A stretch of 41,299 nt of DNA, taken from NCBI GenBank assembly GCA_017548765.1, contig JAFYZH010000037.1:1-41299 (forward strand). Reading direction: 5' to 3'. Below the pieces are notes generated by a model. It was not told the origin of the DNA. It saw only the letters and a program-made list of their open reading frames with translations, and did not search any database. Made by a program: the position numbers and the translations under genes. This stretch comes from Lachnospiraceae bacterium (GTDB taxonomy: Bacteria; Bacillota; Clostridia; Lachnospirales; Lachnospiraceae). Of this stretch, positions 9,037 to 19,505 are shown in pieces (positions within the stretch are counted from its first letter, which is position 1; each line of letters opens with the position of its first letter).

Positions 9037-12000
9037 TCAACCCTCCTTTGAAATCTCTTCAAATGCTTCCAGGACTGCAGCGTCGCGGCTGATGCCCTTC
9101 GCCTCGTACTTCGCGATGGTCTTCAGCATGCGGCTGTAACCGATCGGCACGATCTTCTTGAAATACGGCAGGCTCTCGTCATACTTCTCCAGGATGCCGG
9201 CTGCTTTCTTCGAGCCGGTCGCTGCCGCGTAATCCTTCAGGATCTCCAGCAGGCGTTCCTTATCTTCTTTTTCGGTGATCTCACCGAAAGTTACCATTTC
9301 TTTATTGATCCGGCGATACAAGTCGTGATGCTCGTCCAGAACAAACGCGATACCGCCGCTCATGCCGGCTGCCAGGTTCTTACCGGTCGGTCCGAGCAGG
9401 ACTGCCACGCCGCCGGTCATGTACTCCAGACCATGGTCGCCGCAACCTTCGGCTACCGCCGTCGCGCCCGAGTTACGCACGCAGAAACGCTCGCCTGCGA
9501 TACCGCTCGCATAAAGCGTACCGGAGGTCGCGCCGTACAACGCAACGTTACCGATGATGATGTTTTCATCGGCCGCATAGCCCGCGTTCTTCGGCGGGAC
9601 GATAATGAGCTTACCGCCGGACAATCCCTTACCGACGCCGTCGTTTGCATCGCCCGTCAGGCGGATCGTAAGACCCTTCGGAAGGAATGCGCCGAACGAC
9701 TGTCCGCCGCCGCCGACTGCTTCCACGCGGAAGGTGTCGTCCTTCACGTCGCTGCCCAGTTTCAGCGTGATCTCCGAACCGAGGATGGTACCAAAGCTAC
9801 GGTCTGTACTGGAAACCTGAACTGTTACAGGCTTCTTCTCGCTCTTCTTTCCGCTTAAAACATCCGCGAAATACGGCAGCAACTGCTTCATATCCGGTGT
9901 CTCGGAAAGTTTGAAATCATAAATGTCTTTCGGATCGAAATGACGCTTCTCGAACTCTGCATAGGTCGGATCGATCACCGCCGCCAGATCTACCATACCC
10001 GCGCGCTTCGTGATCGGGTGCCTCCGCACATGCAGGATGTCGCTTCTGCCGACCATCTCTTCCACGGTCTTGAAACCGAGCTGTGCCATGATCTCACGCA
10101 GTTCCTCAGCGATGAACAGCATGAAGTTCATAACGTGCTCCGGCTTACCTGCGAAACGCTTACGCAGCTCTTTGTTCTGCGTCGCGATGCCGACCGGGCA
10201 GGTGTCCTTCGAGCAGACACGCATCATCATACAACCCATGCATACCAGCGGAGCCGTTGCGAAACCGAACTCCTCGGCGCCCAACAGGGCTGCGATCGCA
10301 ACGTCACGGCCGCTCATCAGCTTACCATCGGTCTCGATGGTGACACGGGAACGGAGTCCGCTCTCGATCAGGCTGCGATGCGCCTCGGCCAGACCCAGCT
10401 CCCAAGGCAGACCTGCATGATGCACGCTGCTGGGCGGAGCTGCTCCGGTACCGCCGTCATAGCCCGAGATCAGGATGACCTGGGCACCGGCTTTTGCAAC
10501 ACCGGATGCGATCGTGCCGACGCCCGCTTCGGAAACCAGCTTAACGTTGATCCTAGCATCTCGGTTGGCATTCTTCAGATCGTAGATCAGCTGAGCCAGA
10601 TCCTCGATCGAGTAGATATCATGGTGCGGCGGCGGGGAGATCAGTGAGATACCCGGTGTGGAGAAACGTGTTGCCGCAACCCACGGGTAGACCTTCTTAC
10701 CCGGAAGATGTCCGCCCTCGCCGGGCTTCGCGCCCTGCGCCATCTTGATCTGTATTTCTTTTGCGCTCCGCAGATATGCGCTCGTTACGCCGAAACGTCC
10801 CGAAGCGACCTGCTTGATCGCACTGTTCTTCTCTGTGCCGTAGCGTTCGCTCGCCTCGCCGCCCTCACCGGTATTCGACTTACCGCCGAGACGGTTCATG
10901 GCGATCGCCAGGGTCTCATGTGCCTCCTGGGACAGCGAACCATAGCTCATGGCTCCCGTCTTAAACCTGCGGACAATGCTTTCCGCCGGCTCTACTTCGC
11001 TGATATCGATCGGTGCGCGATCCGATACCATATCCAGCAGGCCACGCAAGGTGTGCGGACGGTCCTCCGCATCGACCAGCGCCGTATATTCCTTAAACTT
11101 CGCATAATCGCCGGTACGTACCGCACGCTGCAGGTTAACGATCGTGGTCGGATCGTACAAATGATCCTCCGCGCCCTCACCGCTGCGCAGCGAGTGGAAA
11201 CCGGTCGAATCCAGTCTGGTGTCTGTACCCAGCTCCAACGGATCGAATGCATGATTGTGGCGGAACAAAACGCCCTCTTCGATCTCGCGGATGCCGATTC
11301 CGCCGACACGGCTCACCGTACCGGTGAAATAGTGATCCATCACTTCCTTCGACAGGCCGATCGCCTCGAAGATACGTGCGGACTGGTAGGACTGGATCGT
11401 GGAGATACCCATCTTCGCCGCGATCTTTACGATACCATTCAGGATCGCCGAGTTGTAATCCTCGATCGCCGTGTGGTAATCCTTATCCAGGATGCCCAGG
11501 TCGATCATCTCGGCAATGCACTCATGCGCGAGGTACGGGTGGATGGCCCGTGCGCCGAAGCCCAGCAGGACTGCCATCTGATGCACGTCACGCGGTTCGG
11601 CGGATTCGAGGATGATCGAAACTGCGGTGCGCTTCTTCGTGAGCACCAGGTGCTGCTCCACGCTCGAAACCGCCAGCAGCGACGGGATCGCCATATGGTT
11701 CTCATCCACGCCGCGGTCGGACAGGATGATGATATTCTTTCCGGAAGCAACCTCTTTATCCACGCGGATATTGAGCTGCTCCACCGCCTTCTTCAGCGAT
11801 GTATTCTTATAAAACAGCAAGGATACCGTCGTGCTCTTCAGGCTCTCCGTATCCAGGCTCTTGATCTTCATTACGTCAACGCCGGTCAGGATCGGGTGAT
11901 TGATCTCGAGCATGCGGCAGTTCTCGCTCTTCTCGGTCAGCAGGTCGCCATCGGAACCGATGTATACGGTCGTGTCGGTGACGATCTTCTCACGCAGCGA

Positions 12001-13557
12001 GTCGATCGGCGGGTTGGTGACCTGCGCGAACAGCTGCTTGAAATAGTTGAACAGCGACTGATGTCTGCGACTCAAAACCGCCAGCGGAACATCGTGTCCC
12101 ATGGAGACCGTCGGCTCGATACCGTTCTTCGCCATGGGCAGGATGAGGTCCTTCACATCCTCATAGGTGTAGCCGAACGCCTTATACAGGCGGTCACGCA
12201 TTTCCTGCGTGTGCGTCGGGATCTTCTTATTCGGGATCTTCAGATCTGCGAGATGCTGCAGATTCTGGTCCAGCCATTCGCCGTAAGGCTCCTTATTCGC
12301 ATAGATCGATTTACACTCCTCGTCGGAGATGATGCGCTTGCTCTTCGTATCTACGAGCAGCATGCGGCCGGGTTCCAGACGGGACTTTTTCACGATATGT
12401 GCGGGGTCAATGTCCAGCACGCCGACCTCGGATGCGAGGATCAGGCGGTGGTCATCCGTGATATAGTAGCGGGAAGGACGCAGGCCGTTGCGGTCCAGCG
12501 TCGCGCCGAGCAGCTCGCCATCCGAAAACAGCATGGCTGCCGGGCCGTCCCACGGCTCCATCATGGTCGCGTAGTAATGATAGAAATCCTTCTTCGTACG
12601 CTCCATGTACTCATTATGCTTCCAAGGCTCCGGTACCGTGATCATCATGGCCAGCGGCAGCGGCATCCCATTCATATATAAGAACTCGATCGTGTTGTCG
12701 AACATCGCAGAGTCCGAGCCCGACAGGCTGACAACAGGATACACCTTATCCAGATCCTCGGCAAAGATCCGGCTCTTCATGGTCTCCTCACGGGCGAGCA
12801 TACGGTCAATGTTACCGCGGATCGTGTTGATCTCGCCGTTGTGCGCGATCATGCGGTACGGATGCGCACGGTCCCACGAAGGGTTCGTATTCGTCGAGAA
12901 ACGAGAATGCACGATCGCGATGGCGGTCTTGTAATCGGTGCTACGCAGATCATCGTAGAATGCACGCAACTGCTTGACCAAAAACATACCCTTATAAACG
13001 ATCGTACGGGACGAAAGCGAGCAAACATAAGCATCATCGGCACTCTGCTCATATTCGCGGCGAACTACGTACAGACGGCGGTCGAAATCCAGGCCGCGCG
13101 CCACATGCTCCGGGCGTCCCAGGAAGCACTGATAGATCGCAGGCATCGAGTCCAGAGCCACCTGGCCCAGGATCTCCGGATGCGTCGGAACCTTACGCCA
13201 GCCCAGGAACTTAAGGCCTTCCTTCGCCGCGATCATCTGCAACATCCGCATCGAGAAAGTGCGCTTCATCTCATCGGCCGGCAAAAAGATCATACCGATG
13301 CCGTAGTCTCCGGCACCGCCTACAGAGATCCCCTGCTCTGCCGCTGCTTTTGAAAAGAAATCATGGCTCACCTGCAACAGGATGCCCACGCCGTCTCCGA
13401 CGCTTCCGCTGGCGTCCTTGCCCGCGCGGTGCTCGAGTTTTTCCACGATGGACAATGCGTCGGACATCGTCTCATAGCTTGCCTCGCCGTCGATATTTGC
13501 CACGGCGCCGATACCGCAGGCATCATGTTCGATCGGATGATATTCGTACTTTTCCAT
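9037..13557 (-). CDS. gltB: Glutamate synthase (NADPH) large subunit
   Basis: Converts glutamine and 2-oxoglutarate to two glutamates (the GOGAT half of GS/GOGAT). 1506 aa, full length. Class II amidotransferase nucleophile Cys14 lies in HDACGIGA after a 13-residue propeptide. The central domain is followed by the FMN/2-oxoglutarate barrel with GYDGGTGAAP; the 3Fe-4S cysteines are in CMGCMMMRVCSKDTCPVG starting at Cys1106; a C-terminal glycine-rich beta-helix domain (GDHGLEYMTGG) ends the protein. An AAGGAG site precedes ATG 13557. The gene has its own promoter (13666-13694) and a structured leader, described separately. Confidence 0.97.
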   Translation of the reverse strand: MEKYEYHPIEHDACGIGAVANIDGEASYETMSDALSIVEKLEHRAGKDASGSVGDGVGILLQVSHDFFSKAAAEQGISVGGAGDYGIGMIFLPADEMKRTFSMRMLQMIAAKEGLKFLGWRKVPTHPEILGQVALDSMPAIYQCFLGRPEHVARGLDFDRRLYVVRREYEQSADDAYVCSLSSRTIVYKGMFLVKQLRAFYDDLRSTDYKTAIAIVHSRFSTNTNPSWDRAHPYRMIAHNGEINTIRGNIDRMLAREETMKSRIFAEDLDKVYPVVSLSGSDSAMFDNTIEFLYMNGMPLPLAMMITVPEPWKHNEYMERTKKDFYHYYATMMEPWDGPAAMLFSDGELLGATLDRNGLRPSRYYITDDHRLILASEVGVLDIDPAHIVKKSRLEPGRMLLVDTKSKRIISDEECKSIYANKEPYGEWLDQNLQHLADLKIPNKKIPTHTQEMRDRLYKAFGYTYEDVKDLILPMAKNGIEPTVSMGHDVPLAVLSRRHQSLFNYFKQLFAQVTNPPIDSLREKIVTDTTVYIGSDGDLLTEKSENCRMLEINHPILTGVDVMKIKSLDTESLKSTTVSLLFYKNTSLKKAVEQLNIRVDKEVASGKNIIILSDRGVDENHMAIPSLLAVSSVEQHLVLTKKRTAVSIILESAEPRDVHQMAVLLGFGARAIHPYLAHECIAEMIDLGILDKDYHTAIEDYNSAILNGIVKIAAKMGISTIQSYQSARIFEAIGLSKEVMDHYFTGTVSRVGGIGIREIEEGVLFRHNHAFDPLELGTDTRLDSTGFHSLRSGEGAEDHLYDPTTIVNLQRAVRTGDYAKFKEYTALVDAEDRPHTLRGLLDMVSDRAPIDISEVEPAESIVRRFKTGAMSYGSLSQEAHETLAIAMNRLGGKSNTGEGGEASERYGTEKNSAIKQVASGRFGVTSAYLRSAKEIQIKMAQGAKPGEGGHLPGKKVYPWVAATRFSTPGISLISPPPHHDIYSIEDLAQLIYDLKNANRDARINVKLVSEAGVGTIASGVAKAGAQVILISGYDGGTGAAPPSSVHHAGLPWELGLAEAHRSLIESGLRSRVTIETDGKLMSGRDVAIAALLGAEEFGFATAPLVCMGCMMMRVCSKDTCPVGIATQNKELRKRFAGKPEHVMNFMLFIAEELREIMAQLGFKTVEEMVGRSDILHVRRHPITKRAGMVDLAAVIDPTYAEFEKRHFDPKDIYDFKLSETPDMKQLLPYFADVLSGKKSEKKPVTVQVSSTDRSFGTILGSEITLKLGSDVKDDTFRVEAVGGGGQSFGAFLPKGLTIRLTGDANDGVGKGLSGGKLIIVPPKNAGYAADENIIIGNVALYGATSGTLYASGIAGERFCVRNSGATAVAEGCGDHGLEYMTGGVAVLLGPTGKNLAAGMSGGIAFVLDEHHDLYRRINKEMVTFGEITEKEDKERLLEILKDYAAATGSKKAAGILEKYDESLPYFKKIVPIGYSRMLKTIAKYEAKGISRDAAVLEAFEEISKEG

Positions 13558-13607
13558 CTTAACTGCTCCTTTGTCGATACTACGGAAAATGCTTTCCCGG
13601 AATCACG

Positions 13608-13654
13608 AAAGGCACTTTGAAGGGCTGTTACACCCATCAAAGCGCCTTTGCTTT
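13608..13654 (-). promoter_or_regulatory. gltB leader: hexaloop hairpin overlapping a long hairpin
   Basis: On the coding strand, AAAGC-AAAGGC-GCTTT (13654-13639) is a 5-bp stem with a six-base loop having A at position 1 and G at position 4. It overlaps the 5' arm of a second hairpin, AAAGGCGCTTTGA (13649-13637) with TCAAAGTGCCTTT (13620-13608), 13 bp with one G-U pair. The two cannot form together. The downstream U-run is poor, so the long hairpin may be a weak terminator or a block on elongation or translation. The core GCAAAGGCGC is identical in the asnB leader. Proposed ANTAR target by inference; I did not find a second, upstream hexaloop hairpin. Confidence 0.5.
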
Positions 13655-13665
13655 TCTAAGAAAGC

Positions 13666-13694
13666 ATTTTAGCACAGCACACTATACGTGTCAA
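13666..13694 (-). promoter_or_regulatory. Promoter of gltB (sigma-A type)
   Basis: TTGACA at 13694-13689, a 17-nt spacer and TAAAAT at 13671-13666. Predicted start of transcription is near 13659, about 100 nt before gltB. The same -35, spacing and -10 occur before asnB (19571-19599). Confidence 0.8.
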
Positions 13695-13775
13695 TGATTT
13701 TTTTAAATTTTTCTCGTCTTTTCATGCCGCGCCGCAACATGCTTTCTTGTCAGTAATAGGTTGTATAACCACAAC

Positions 13776-15548
13776 TTATTCTACATCCTGTAATGCTGCG
13801 AAGTCTTCCTCGCCGGTACGTACCTTAACGACCTGCTCTACGCCGTATACGAAGATCTTACCATCACCGATATGACCGGTGTAAAGTGCCTTCTTCGAAG
13901 CCTCGATGACATCCGCCACCGGGATCTTGCTGACTACGACTTCGACCTTAACCTTCGGAAGCAGGGTAGCATCCATTTCAATACCACGGTACTTCTCGCC
14001 GGCACCCTTCTGGATACCGCAGCCCATGACCTGTGTGACCGTCATACCGGTAACACCGAGATCGTTGAGGGCCTTCTTGAGCTGCTCGTAACGAGCCAGC
14101 TTTGCGATGATAACGACTTTGTGCATCGTTGCAGTGCTCATAACGGGCGCTGCATTTACCTTTACGGCTGCATCGACCATAGCCTGCGATGCCTCGCCGT
14201 ACTCGCTGACACCGAGGTCCGTGTTCTCATTGACCGACATCTCCATGCCGGTAACATCCATGATGGAGAAACCTGAGTAAGCGGATGCAAGACCATGCTC
14301 AGTGATATCAAGACCTGTAAGTTCCTCTTCTTCGGTAACACGAAGACCGAAGATCTTCTTAATGATGGCAAATGTGATCGTGATGGTGATCGCTGTCCAA
14401 GCTGCCGTTGCCAGCATACCCAGAGTCTGGATGCCGAGGAGTTTGAAACCGCCGCCGTAGAACAGTCCGAGCATCGGGTTGCCTGAAGAGTCGGCCAATG
14501 CATAGGTGGGTGCTGTGTCAGTTGCGAACAGACCTACAGCCAGGGTACCGAAGATACCGTTGAACATGTGAACGCCTACAGCGCCGACAGGGTCGTCAAC
14601 GTGAAGTTTGTGATCCAGAAGCCAGATACCAAAGATAACTACGAGACCGGAGATCGCACCGATGATGGAAGCGCCGGCTGCGTCAACTACGTCACAAGGA
14701 GCGGTGATCGCTACCAGACCTGCGAGAGAAGCGTTGAGACACATGGATACATCGGGCTTGCCATAATGGATCCAGGTGAAAATCATACATACTACGGTTG
14801 CGACCGCGGGAGCGATCGTGGTTGTTACGAAGATAGCGCCCATCTGCTCAACACTGGTTGCAGCAGCGCCGTTGAAACCATACCAGCCGAGCCACAGGAT
14901 GAATACACCCAGGGCGCCGAGCGTGATGTTGTGGCCGGGGAAAGCATTGACCTTAGTAACCTTTCCGGCTTTATCTTTTACGAACTTACCGATACGGGGA
15001 CCGACCATGATCGCACCGATCAGGGCGCAGATACCGCCGACCATGTGAATGCAGTTGGAACCTGCGAAATCGTGGAAACCGAGCTTAGCGAGCCAGCCGC
15101 CGCCCCATGTCCAGTGAGCTTCGATCGGGTAGATCACTGCGGAAATGATCGCCGAGTAAACACAGTAAGAAAGGAAACGGGTACGCTCTGCCATAGCACC
15201 GGAAACGATCGTTGCGGTCGTCGCACAGAATACCAGGTTGAATACGAAGTTGCTCCAGTCGAAGTGAGCATAATCCGTGAAGATATCAAAGTTCGGAAGA
15301 CCTAAGAAACCTGCGAGCGCGTCTTCGCCCAGGAACAGACCGAAACCGATCAGAATGAACGTCACGGTACCGATACAGAAGTCCATCAGGTTCTTCATCA
15401 AAATGTTACCTGCGTTCTTCGCACGGGCGAAACCGGTCTCGACCATGGCGAAACCAGCCTGCATCCAGAACACGAGTGCCGCGCCGATCAGGAACCAGAC
15501 GCCGAACACTTTTTCGTCGATCAAACTCATAATGCTACCAGTATCCAT
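13776..15548 (-). CDS. amt: Ammonium channel fused to PII signalling domain (Amt-GlnK)
   Basis: Carries ammonium across the membrane and joins the channel to its own regulator. Residues ~1-435 are Amt: many membrane helices, FWMQAGFAMVETGF near the N-terminus, and the paired pore histidines in FAGSNCIHMVGG and DDPVGAVGVHMFNG. After a ~40-residue linker, residues ~475-590 are a PII domain: VVIIAKLARYEQLKKAL, a T-loop IQKGAGEKYRGIEMD with the usual Tyr (about residue 520), and YTGHIGDGKIFVYGVE. ATG 15548 is chosen because GAGGAGG lies 5 nt upstream; earlier in-frame codons would extend into the leader hairpins. In most bacteria GlnK is a separate protein that plugs AmtB; here it is tethered. 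Confidence 0.95.
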   Translation of the reverse strand: MDTGSIMSLIDEKVFGVWFLIGAALVFWMQAGFAMVETGFARAKNAGNILMKNLMDFCIGTVTFILIGFGLFLGEDALAGFLGLPNFDIFTDYAHFDWSNFVFNLVFCATTATIVSGAMAERTRFLSYCVYSAIISAVIYPIEAHWTWGGGWLAKLGFHDFAGSNCIHMVGGICALIGAIMVGPRIGKFVKDKAGKVTKVNAFPGHNITLGALGVFILWLGWYGFNGAAATSVEQMGAIFVTTTIAPAVATVVCMIFTWIHYGKPDVSMCLNASLAGLVAITAPCDVVDAAGASIIGAISGLVVIFGIWLLDHKLHVDDPVGAVGVHMFNGIFGTLAVGLFATDTAPTYALADSSGNPMLGLFYGGGFKLLGIQTLGMLATAAWTAITITITFAIIKKIFGLRVTEEEELTGLDITEHGLASAYSGFSIMDVTGMEMSVNENTDLGVSEYGEASQAMVDAAVKVNAAPVMSTATMHKVVIIAKLARYEQLKKALNDLGVTGMTVTQVMGCGIQKGAGEKYRGIEMDATLLPKVKVEVVVSKIPVADVIEASKKALYTGHIGDGKIFVYGVEQVVKVRTGEEDFAALQDVE

Positions 15549-15611
15549 AATAACCTCCTCGTTGCGTTCCTCCCAAAGTAAGCACCGCAACCTTTGTTTT
15601 TTCGATTTACC

Positions 15612-15629
15612 GTCCTGCTTTGGCAGGAC
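15612..15629 (-). other. Hairpin between amt attenuator and start
   Basis: GTCCTGC-CAAA-GCAGGAC on the coding strand, a 7-bp stem just after the terminator U-run and 64 nt before the amt start. It has no U-run of its own. Role unknown; it may protect the processed 5' end or shape the leader. Confidence 0.4.
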
Positions 15630-15639
15630 TCGCAAGATC

Positions 15640-15688
15640 AAAAAACGAAGGTGCTCCGGTTCCTTTCGTGCCCCGTTGCACCTTCGTT
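15640..15688 (-). terminator. Attenuator in amt leader with overlapping hexaloop hairpin
   Basis: AACGAAGGTGC (15688-15678) pairs perfectly with GCACCTTCGTT (15654-15644), followed by six Ts, a good intrinsic terminator placed before the gene rather than after it. Inside it, GTGC-AACGGG-GCAC (15681-15668) can form a 4-bp hairpin with a six-base loop bearing A at 1 and G at 4, using the terminator 5' arm. This is the ANTAR antiterminator arrangement. A separate strong hairpin (15721-15703, GGTACCGC/GCGGTGCC) lies just upstream but its loop does not match the ANTAR pattern. Terminator: sequence-supported; its control by ANTAR: inference. Confidence 0.72.
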
Positions 15689-15757
15689 CATGAAATTGCT
15701 TCGGCACCGCCGGGCGGTACCTTGTATATTGAGAGATTGGTTAGAAAAACGCCTAAT

Positions 15758-17860
15758 TTATACCGGCTGATACCGTACACTGTACAGGATCTCAGCGTAG
15801 GTCGGGTACGGCCACAGATCGCTCGGGATCAGCGGCTCGATCTCGTCGACTACCTCACGCAGCGCTGCCATGTCGGCCAGGATGACTTCCTGATGATACT
15901 TCGCCAAAGCGACAACATCGGTCAGTTCCTTCTCCTTAGCGACATCCTCTTCCAGCTTACCCAGCTTGCACTGCAGGCTGCATGCCAGACGGGAAATGTG
16001 CTTCAGGAGAGTCTCCTCACATGTGCAGGCATCCTTCGAAAGAGCCTGGCTCTTCTTGATGATCACATCTGCAAGACGTCCCTCGTAGTTTGCTACGGCT
16101 CCGGTGATGTTGTTCTTCACCATGGAGATCAGCGTAAGCGCCTCGATGTTGATGGTCTTGTAGTAGTTCTCATGCAGGATCTCGTAACGAGCCTTGATCT
16201 CGGACTCGGAGTAAACGCCCTGGTCCTCGAAGATCTTCATGTTCTTCGGCTCGATGAACGATCCGAGTGCATCGACGGTCGTCTTCAGGTTCAGCAGGCC
16301 ACGCTTCTCAGCTTCCTTCACCCACTCCTCGGAATAACCGTTGCCGTTGAAGATGATGCGCTTATGCGCCTTGATCTCGTCACGGATGAGTTTGTTGAGG
16401 GTCATGTCGAAGTCGTCTGCCTTCTCCAGGATCTCTGCATATTCGCTGAGTGTCTGTGCAACGATCGTGTTCAGAACGATGTTCAGACCGGAGATCGATG
16501 CGGAAGAACCGAGCGAACGGAATTCAAATTTATTACCGGTAAATGCAACCGGTGAAGTACGGTTACGGTCGGTCGTATCGCAAGGGATATGAGGAAGGAC
16601 CGTAGCGCCGATGCTCATCAGCTTCTTCTCGGGATCATGGTAGTCCGTGCCATCTTCGATCGCCTTCAGGACTGCGTCGAGCTCATCACCGATGAATACG
16701 CTCATGATCGCGGGCGGTGCCTCGTTTGCGCCGAGACGGTGGTCATTGGCCGCGGAAGCAACCGACATACGGAGCAGACCCTGATATTCATCGACTGCCT
16801 TGATGACTGCCATCAGGAAGAGCAGGAACTGCGCGTTCTGGGACGGTGTATCGCCCGGCTCCAACAGGTTCTTACCTGTGTCGGTCGACATGGACCAGTT
16901 GTTGTGCTTACCGGAACCGTTCACGCCTGCGAACGGCTTCTCATGCAGCAGGCATACCATGTGGTGCTTACCTGCAACGATCTTCATCAGCTCCATCGTC
17001 AACTGGTTGTGATCCGTTGCGATGTTGGTCGTCGAGAAGATCGGGGCCAATTCATGCTGGGCCGGAGCTACTTCGTTATGCTCCGTCTTCGACAGGATGC
17101 CGAGCTTCCACAGTTCCTCATCCAAGTCTTTCATATAAGCCTTTACTCTGGGCTTGATCATACCGAAGTAGTGATCTTCCATTTCCTGGCCCTTCGGCGG
17201 CTTCGCGCCGAACAATGTACGTCCTGTATAGATCAGGTCGGGACGACGCTTATAAACGTCGCAGTCGATCAGGAAGTACTCCTGCTCCGGGCCGACCGTG
17301 GTCATAACACGCTTGGAAGCGGTATCTCCGAACAACCGCAGGATACGTACTGCCTGCTTATCCAGCGCCTGCATGGAACGCAGGAGCGGTGTCTTCTTAT
17401 CCAGTGCCTCGCCGCTGTAAGAACAGAACGCGGTCGGGATGCACAGGGTGTCGTCCTTGATAAATGCATAGCTGGTAGGATCCCAGGCTGTATAACCACG
17501 TGCTTCAAATGTCGCACGCAGACCGCCGGACGGGAAGGAGGATGCATCGGGCTCGCCCTTAACGAGTTCCTTACCGGAGAACTCCATCAAAACACGTCCG
17601 TTTCCTTCCGGAGCGATAAAACCGTCATGCTTCTCTGCGGTGATGCCGGTCATCGGCTGGAACCAATGTGTGAAGTGCGTTGCACCCTTTTCGATGGCCC
17701 AATTCTTCATGGCCTCCGCAACTACGTTTGCGATGTCCAGCTGCAAATGCACGCCGTCATCGATGGTCTTGTGAAGTACACGGTACACATCCTTGGGAAG
17801 ACGTTCTTTCATCACATCGTCGTTAAATACCATACTTCCGAAAATCTTGGTAACATCCAT
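15758..17860 (-). CDS. glnN: Glutamine synthetase type III
   Basis: Makes glutamine from glutamate and ammonia. The 700-aa size and motifs mark the GSIII class found in Clostridia, Bacteroides and cyanobacteria. Visible landmarks: [14 protein letters not shown] near residue 65, [10 protein letters not shown] near residue 205, [13 protein letters not shown], the nucleotide/metal site [13 protein letters not shown], and [19 protein letters not shown] 17860 is chosen because AAGGAGG lies 7 nt upstream; an earlier codon at 17887 would overlap asnB. It begins 20 nt after the asnB stop, so asnB and glnN form one unit. Having GSIII near the start and GSI at the end of one gene run is unusual. Confidence 0.95.
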   Translation of the reverse strand: MDVTKIFGSMVFNDDVMKERLPKDVYRVLHKTIDDGVHLQLDIANVVAEAMKNWAIEKGATHFTHWFQPMTGITAEKHDGFIAPEGNGRVLMEFSGKELVKGEPDASSFPSGGLRATFEARGYTAWDPTSYAFIKDDTLCIPTAFCSYSGEALDKKTPLLRSMQALDKQAVRILRLFGDTASKRVMTTVGPEQEYFLIDCDVYKRRPDLIYTGRTLFGAKPPKGQEMEDHYFGMIKPRVKAYMKDLDEELWKLGILSKTEHNEVAPAQHELAPIFSTTNIATDHNQLTMELMKIVAGKHHMVCLLHEKPFAGVNGSGKHNNWSMSTDTGKNLLEPGDTPSQNAQFLLFLMAVIKAVDEYQGLLRMSVASAANDHRLGANEAPPAIMSVFIGDELDAVLKAIEDGTDYHDPEKKLMSIGATVLPHIPCDTTDRNRTSPVAFTGNKFEFRSLGSSASISGLNIVLNTIVAQTLSEYAEILEKADDFDMTLNKLIRDEIKAHKRIIFNGNGYSEEWVKEAEKRGLLNLKTTVDALGSFIEPKNMKIFEDQGVYSESEIKARYEILHENYYKTINIEALTLISMVKNNITGAVANYEGRLADVIIKKSQALSKDACTCEETLLKHISRLACSLQCKLGKLEEDVAKEKELTDVVALAKYHQEVILADMAALREVVDEIEPLIPSDLWPYPTYAEILYSVRYQPV

Positions 17861-17880
17861 TTTGATATCCTCCTTTTTTA

Positions 17881-19464
17881 TTAACAACCGCTCTGGCCGT
17901 AGTTCTTAAGAACACGGGCCGACGGATCGTTGACATCACAGTTCTCCCAGTTTTTGTTCGGCATCCAGAAATCCTTGATCATCTCTGCCTGTCCGGGATA
18001 GAACTCCTCAAAGATCTCGCGATACAAAAGCGACTCTTTGGTGAACGGCGGCACGTAATCGTAAGCCGCGCATTTCTCTTTGAAAACTTCATCGCTGTAG
18101 ACTTCCTCGGCGTAAGCCTTTAAGTAGTCTACCATCGAATGTCCGACTGCATCGGAAAATGCTGCTTTCTCGCGCATCAGAATGTTCTGCGGCAGGTAAC
18201 CCAGGCCCTCGAACGCATGGCGCAACAGGTATTTTCCTTTGTTGTAGACATTCATCTTTTTCTCCGGCGGGATCCGCATTACGTAAGATACGAAATCCAG
18301 ATCGCCGAACGGAACGCGGGCCTCCATCGAGTGGACCGAAATGCAACGGTCGGCGCGAAGCACGTCGTACATGTACAACTCGCGAAGTCTCTTCTCTGCT
18401 TCCAACTGGAACTCTTCGGCGTTCGGAGCGAAGTCCGTGTACTTGTAACCGAAGATCTCATCGGAGATCTCGCCGGTCAGGAGCACCCGAATATCCGTGG
18501 TCTCGCGAATGCCTTTGCAGATCAGGTACATTCCCATGCTCGCCCGGATCGTCGTGATATCGAAGGTACCCAGGGCCGCGATGACCTCGCGGAGCGCTCC
18601 CAGCACGATGTCCTTATTGATGATGATCTCGTGATGGTTGCTGCCGATGAAGTCGGCCACCTCTTTCGCGTACTTCAGGTCGATCGCATCTTCGTTCATT
18701 CCGATGGCAAATGTCTCGATCGGATGTCCTAAGATCTTCGTCGCGATCGCGCATACCAGGGAACTGTCCAAACCTCCCGAAAGCAGGAAACCGATCTTTG
18801 CATCTGCATCCAGACGTTTTTCCACGCCTGCGATCAGTTTCTCGCGAATGTTCTTACAAACGGTCTCGAGGTCATCGTCCACATAGGGCTGACGCGCTGC
18901 CAGATCGTTGTAGCAGATGAACTCGCCTTTGTAATAGTAGTGGCCCGGCGGGAACGGCGTGATCTTATCGGTCAGGCCGACCAGGTTCTTCGCTTCACTG
19001 GCAAAACAGATGTCGCCGCTCTCGTCATATCCGTAGAACAAAGGCCGGATGCCGATCGGGTCGCGAGCCGCGATCAGTTCTCCCTCCTTAGCGTCGTACA
19101 GGATCATGGCGTATTCCGCATCCAGCATGGAAAACATTTTCCGTCCGTACAACTCGTACATCGGGAGGATGATCTCGCAGTCGCTGTCGCTCTGGAATGT
19201 GTAGCCGGCTTCCATCAGTTTTGCCTTCTGGTTTCGGAAGCCGTACAGCTCGCCGTTACAAACGACGATATTGCCGTTTCGTTCAAACGGCTGCATACCG
19301 GCCTCGGTCAGTCCCATGATGGACAATCTCTGAAAACCGAGGAAACCATCGCCCGCCTGCACGACCCGCATTCCATCCGGTCCGCGGGAAGTTGTGACCT
19401 TCATGTGGTTCTCAAATGCGGCGCGGGAGATATTTCTCTTTTTCATTCCCATTACAACGCACAT
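17881..19464 (-). CDS. asnB: Asparagine synthase (glutamine-hydrolysing)
   Basis: Transfers the amide of glutamine to aspartate with ATP. Class II amidotransferase: the protein begins MC, so Cys2 becomes the N-terminal nucleophile once Met is removed, which fixes the start at ATG 19464. RGPDGM and GFQRLSIMG follow in the glutaminase domain; the ATP-pyrophosphatase loop is [12 protein letters not shown] near residue 230, and [11 protein letters not shown] follows. 527 aa, close to the E. coli AsnB-type length. AGAGG lies about 9 nt before the start. The gene has its own promoter and an attenuator-like leader and is followed by glnN after 20 nt. Confidence 0.95.
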   Translation of the reverse strand: MCVVMGMKKRNISRAAFENHMKVTTSRGPDGMRVVQAGDGFLGFQRLSIMGLTEAGMQPFERNGNIVVCNGELYGFRNQKAKLMEAGYTFQSDSDCEIILPMYELYGRKMFSMLDAEYAMILYDAKEGELIAARDPIGIRPLFYGYDESGDICFASEAKNLVGLTDKITPFPPGHYYYKGEFICYNDLAARQPYVDDDLETVCKNIREKLIAGVEKRLDADAKIGFLLSGGLDSSLVCAIATKILGHPIETFAIGMNEDAIDLKYAKEVADFIGSNHHEIIINKDIVLGALREVIAALGTFDITTIRASMGMYLICKGIRETTDIRVLLTGEISDEIFGYKYTDFAPNAEEFQLEAEKRLRELYMYDVLRADRCISVHSMEARVPFGDLDFVSYVMRIPPEKKMNVYNKGKYLLRHAFEGLGYLPQNILMREKAAFSDAVGHSMVDYLKAYAEEVYSDEVFKEKCAAYDYVPPFTKESLLYREIFEEFYPGQAEMIKDFWMPNKNWENCDVNDPSARVLKNYGQSGC

Positions 19465-19505
19465 CGTTTTTTGCCTCTTTCTTCATGTGTTCTATCTTTG
19501 AATGG

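Noticed and set aside
7142-12681. Very long plus-strand open frames opposite purF, gltD and gltB
   Set aside because: They lie entirely opposite clear enzymes, show Arg/His/Gln-rich composition typical of antisense frames in moderately GC-rich DNA, and lack ribosome sites.
15549-15757. Glutamine riboswitch before amt
   Set aside because: The conserved sequence of the known glutamine riboswitches is not visible; the structure is a plain terminator with an overlapping hairpin.
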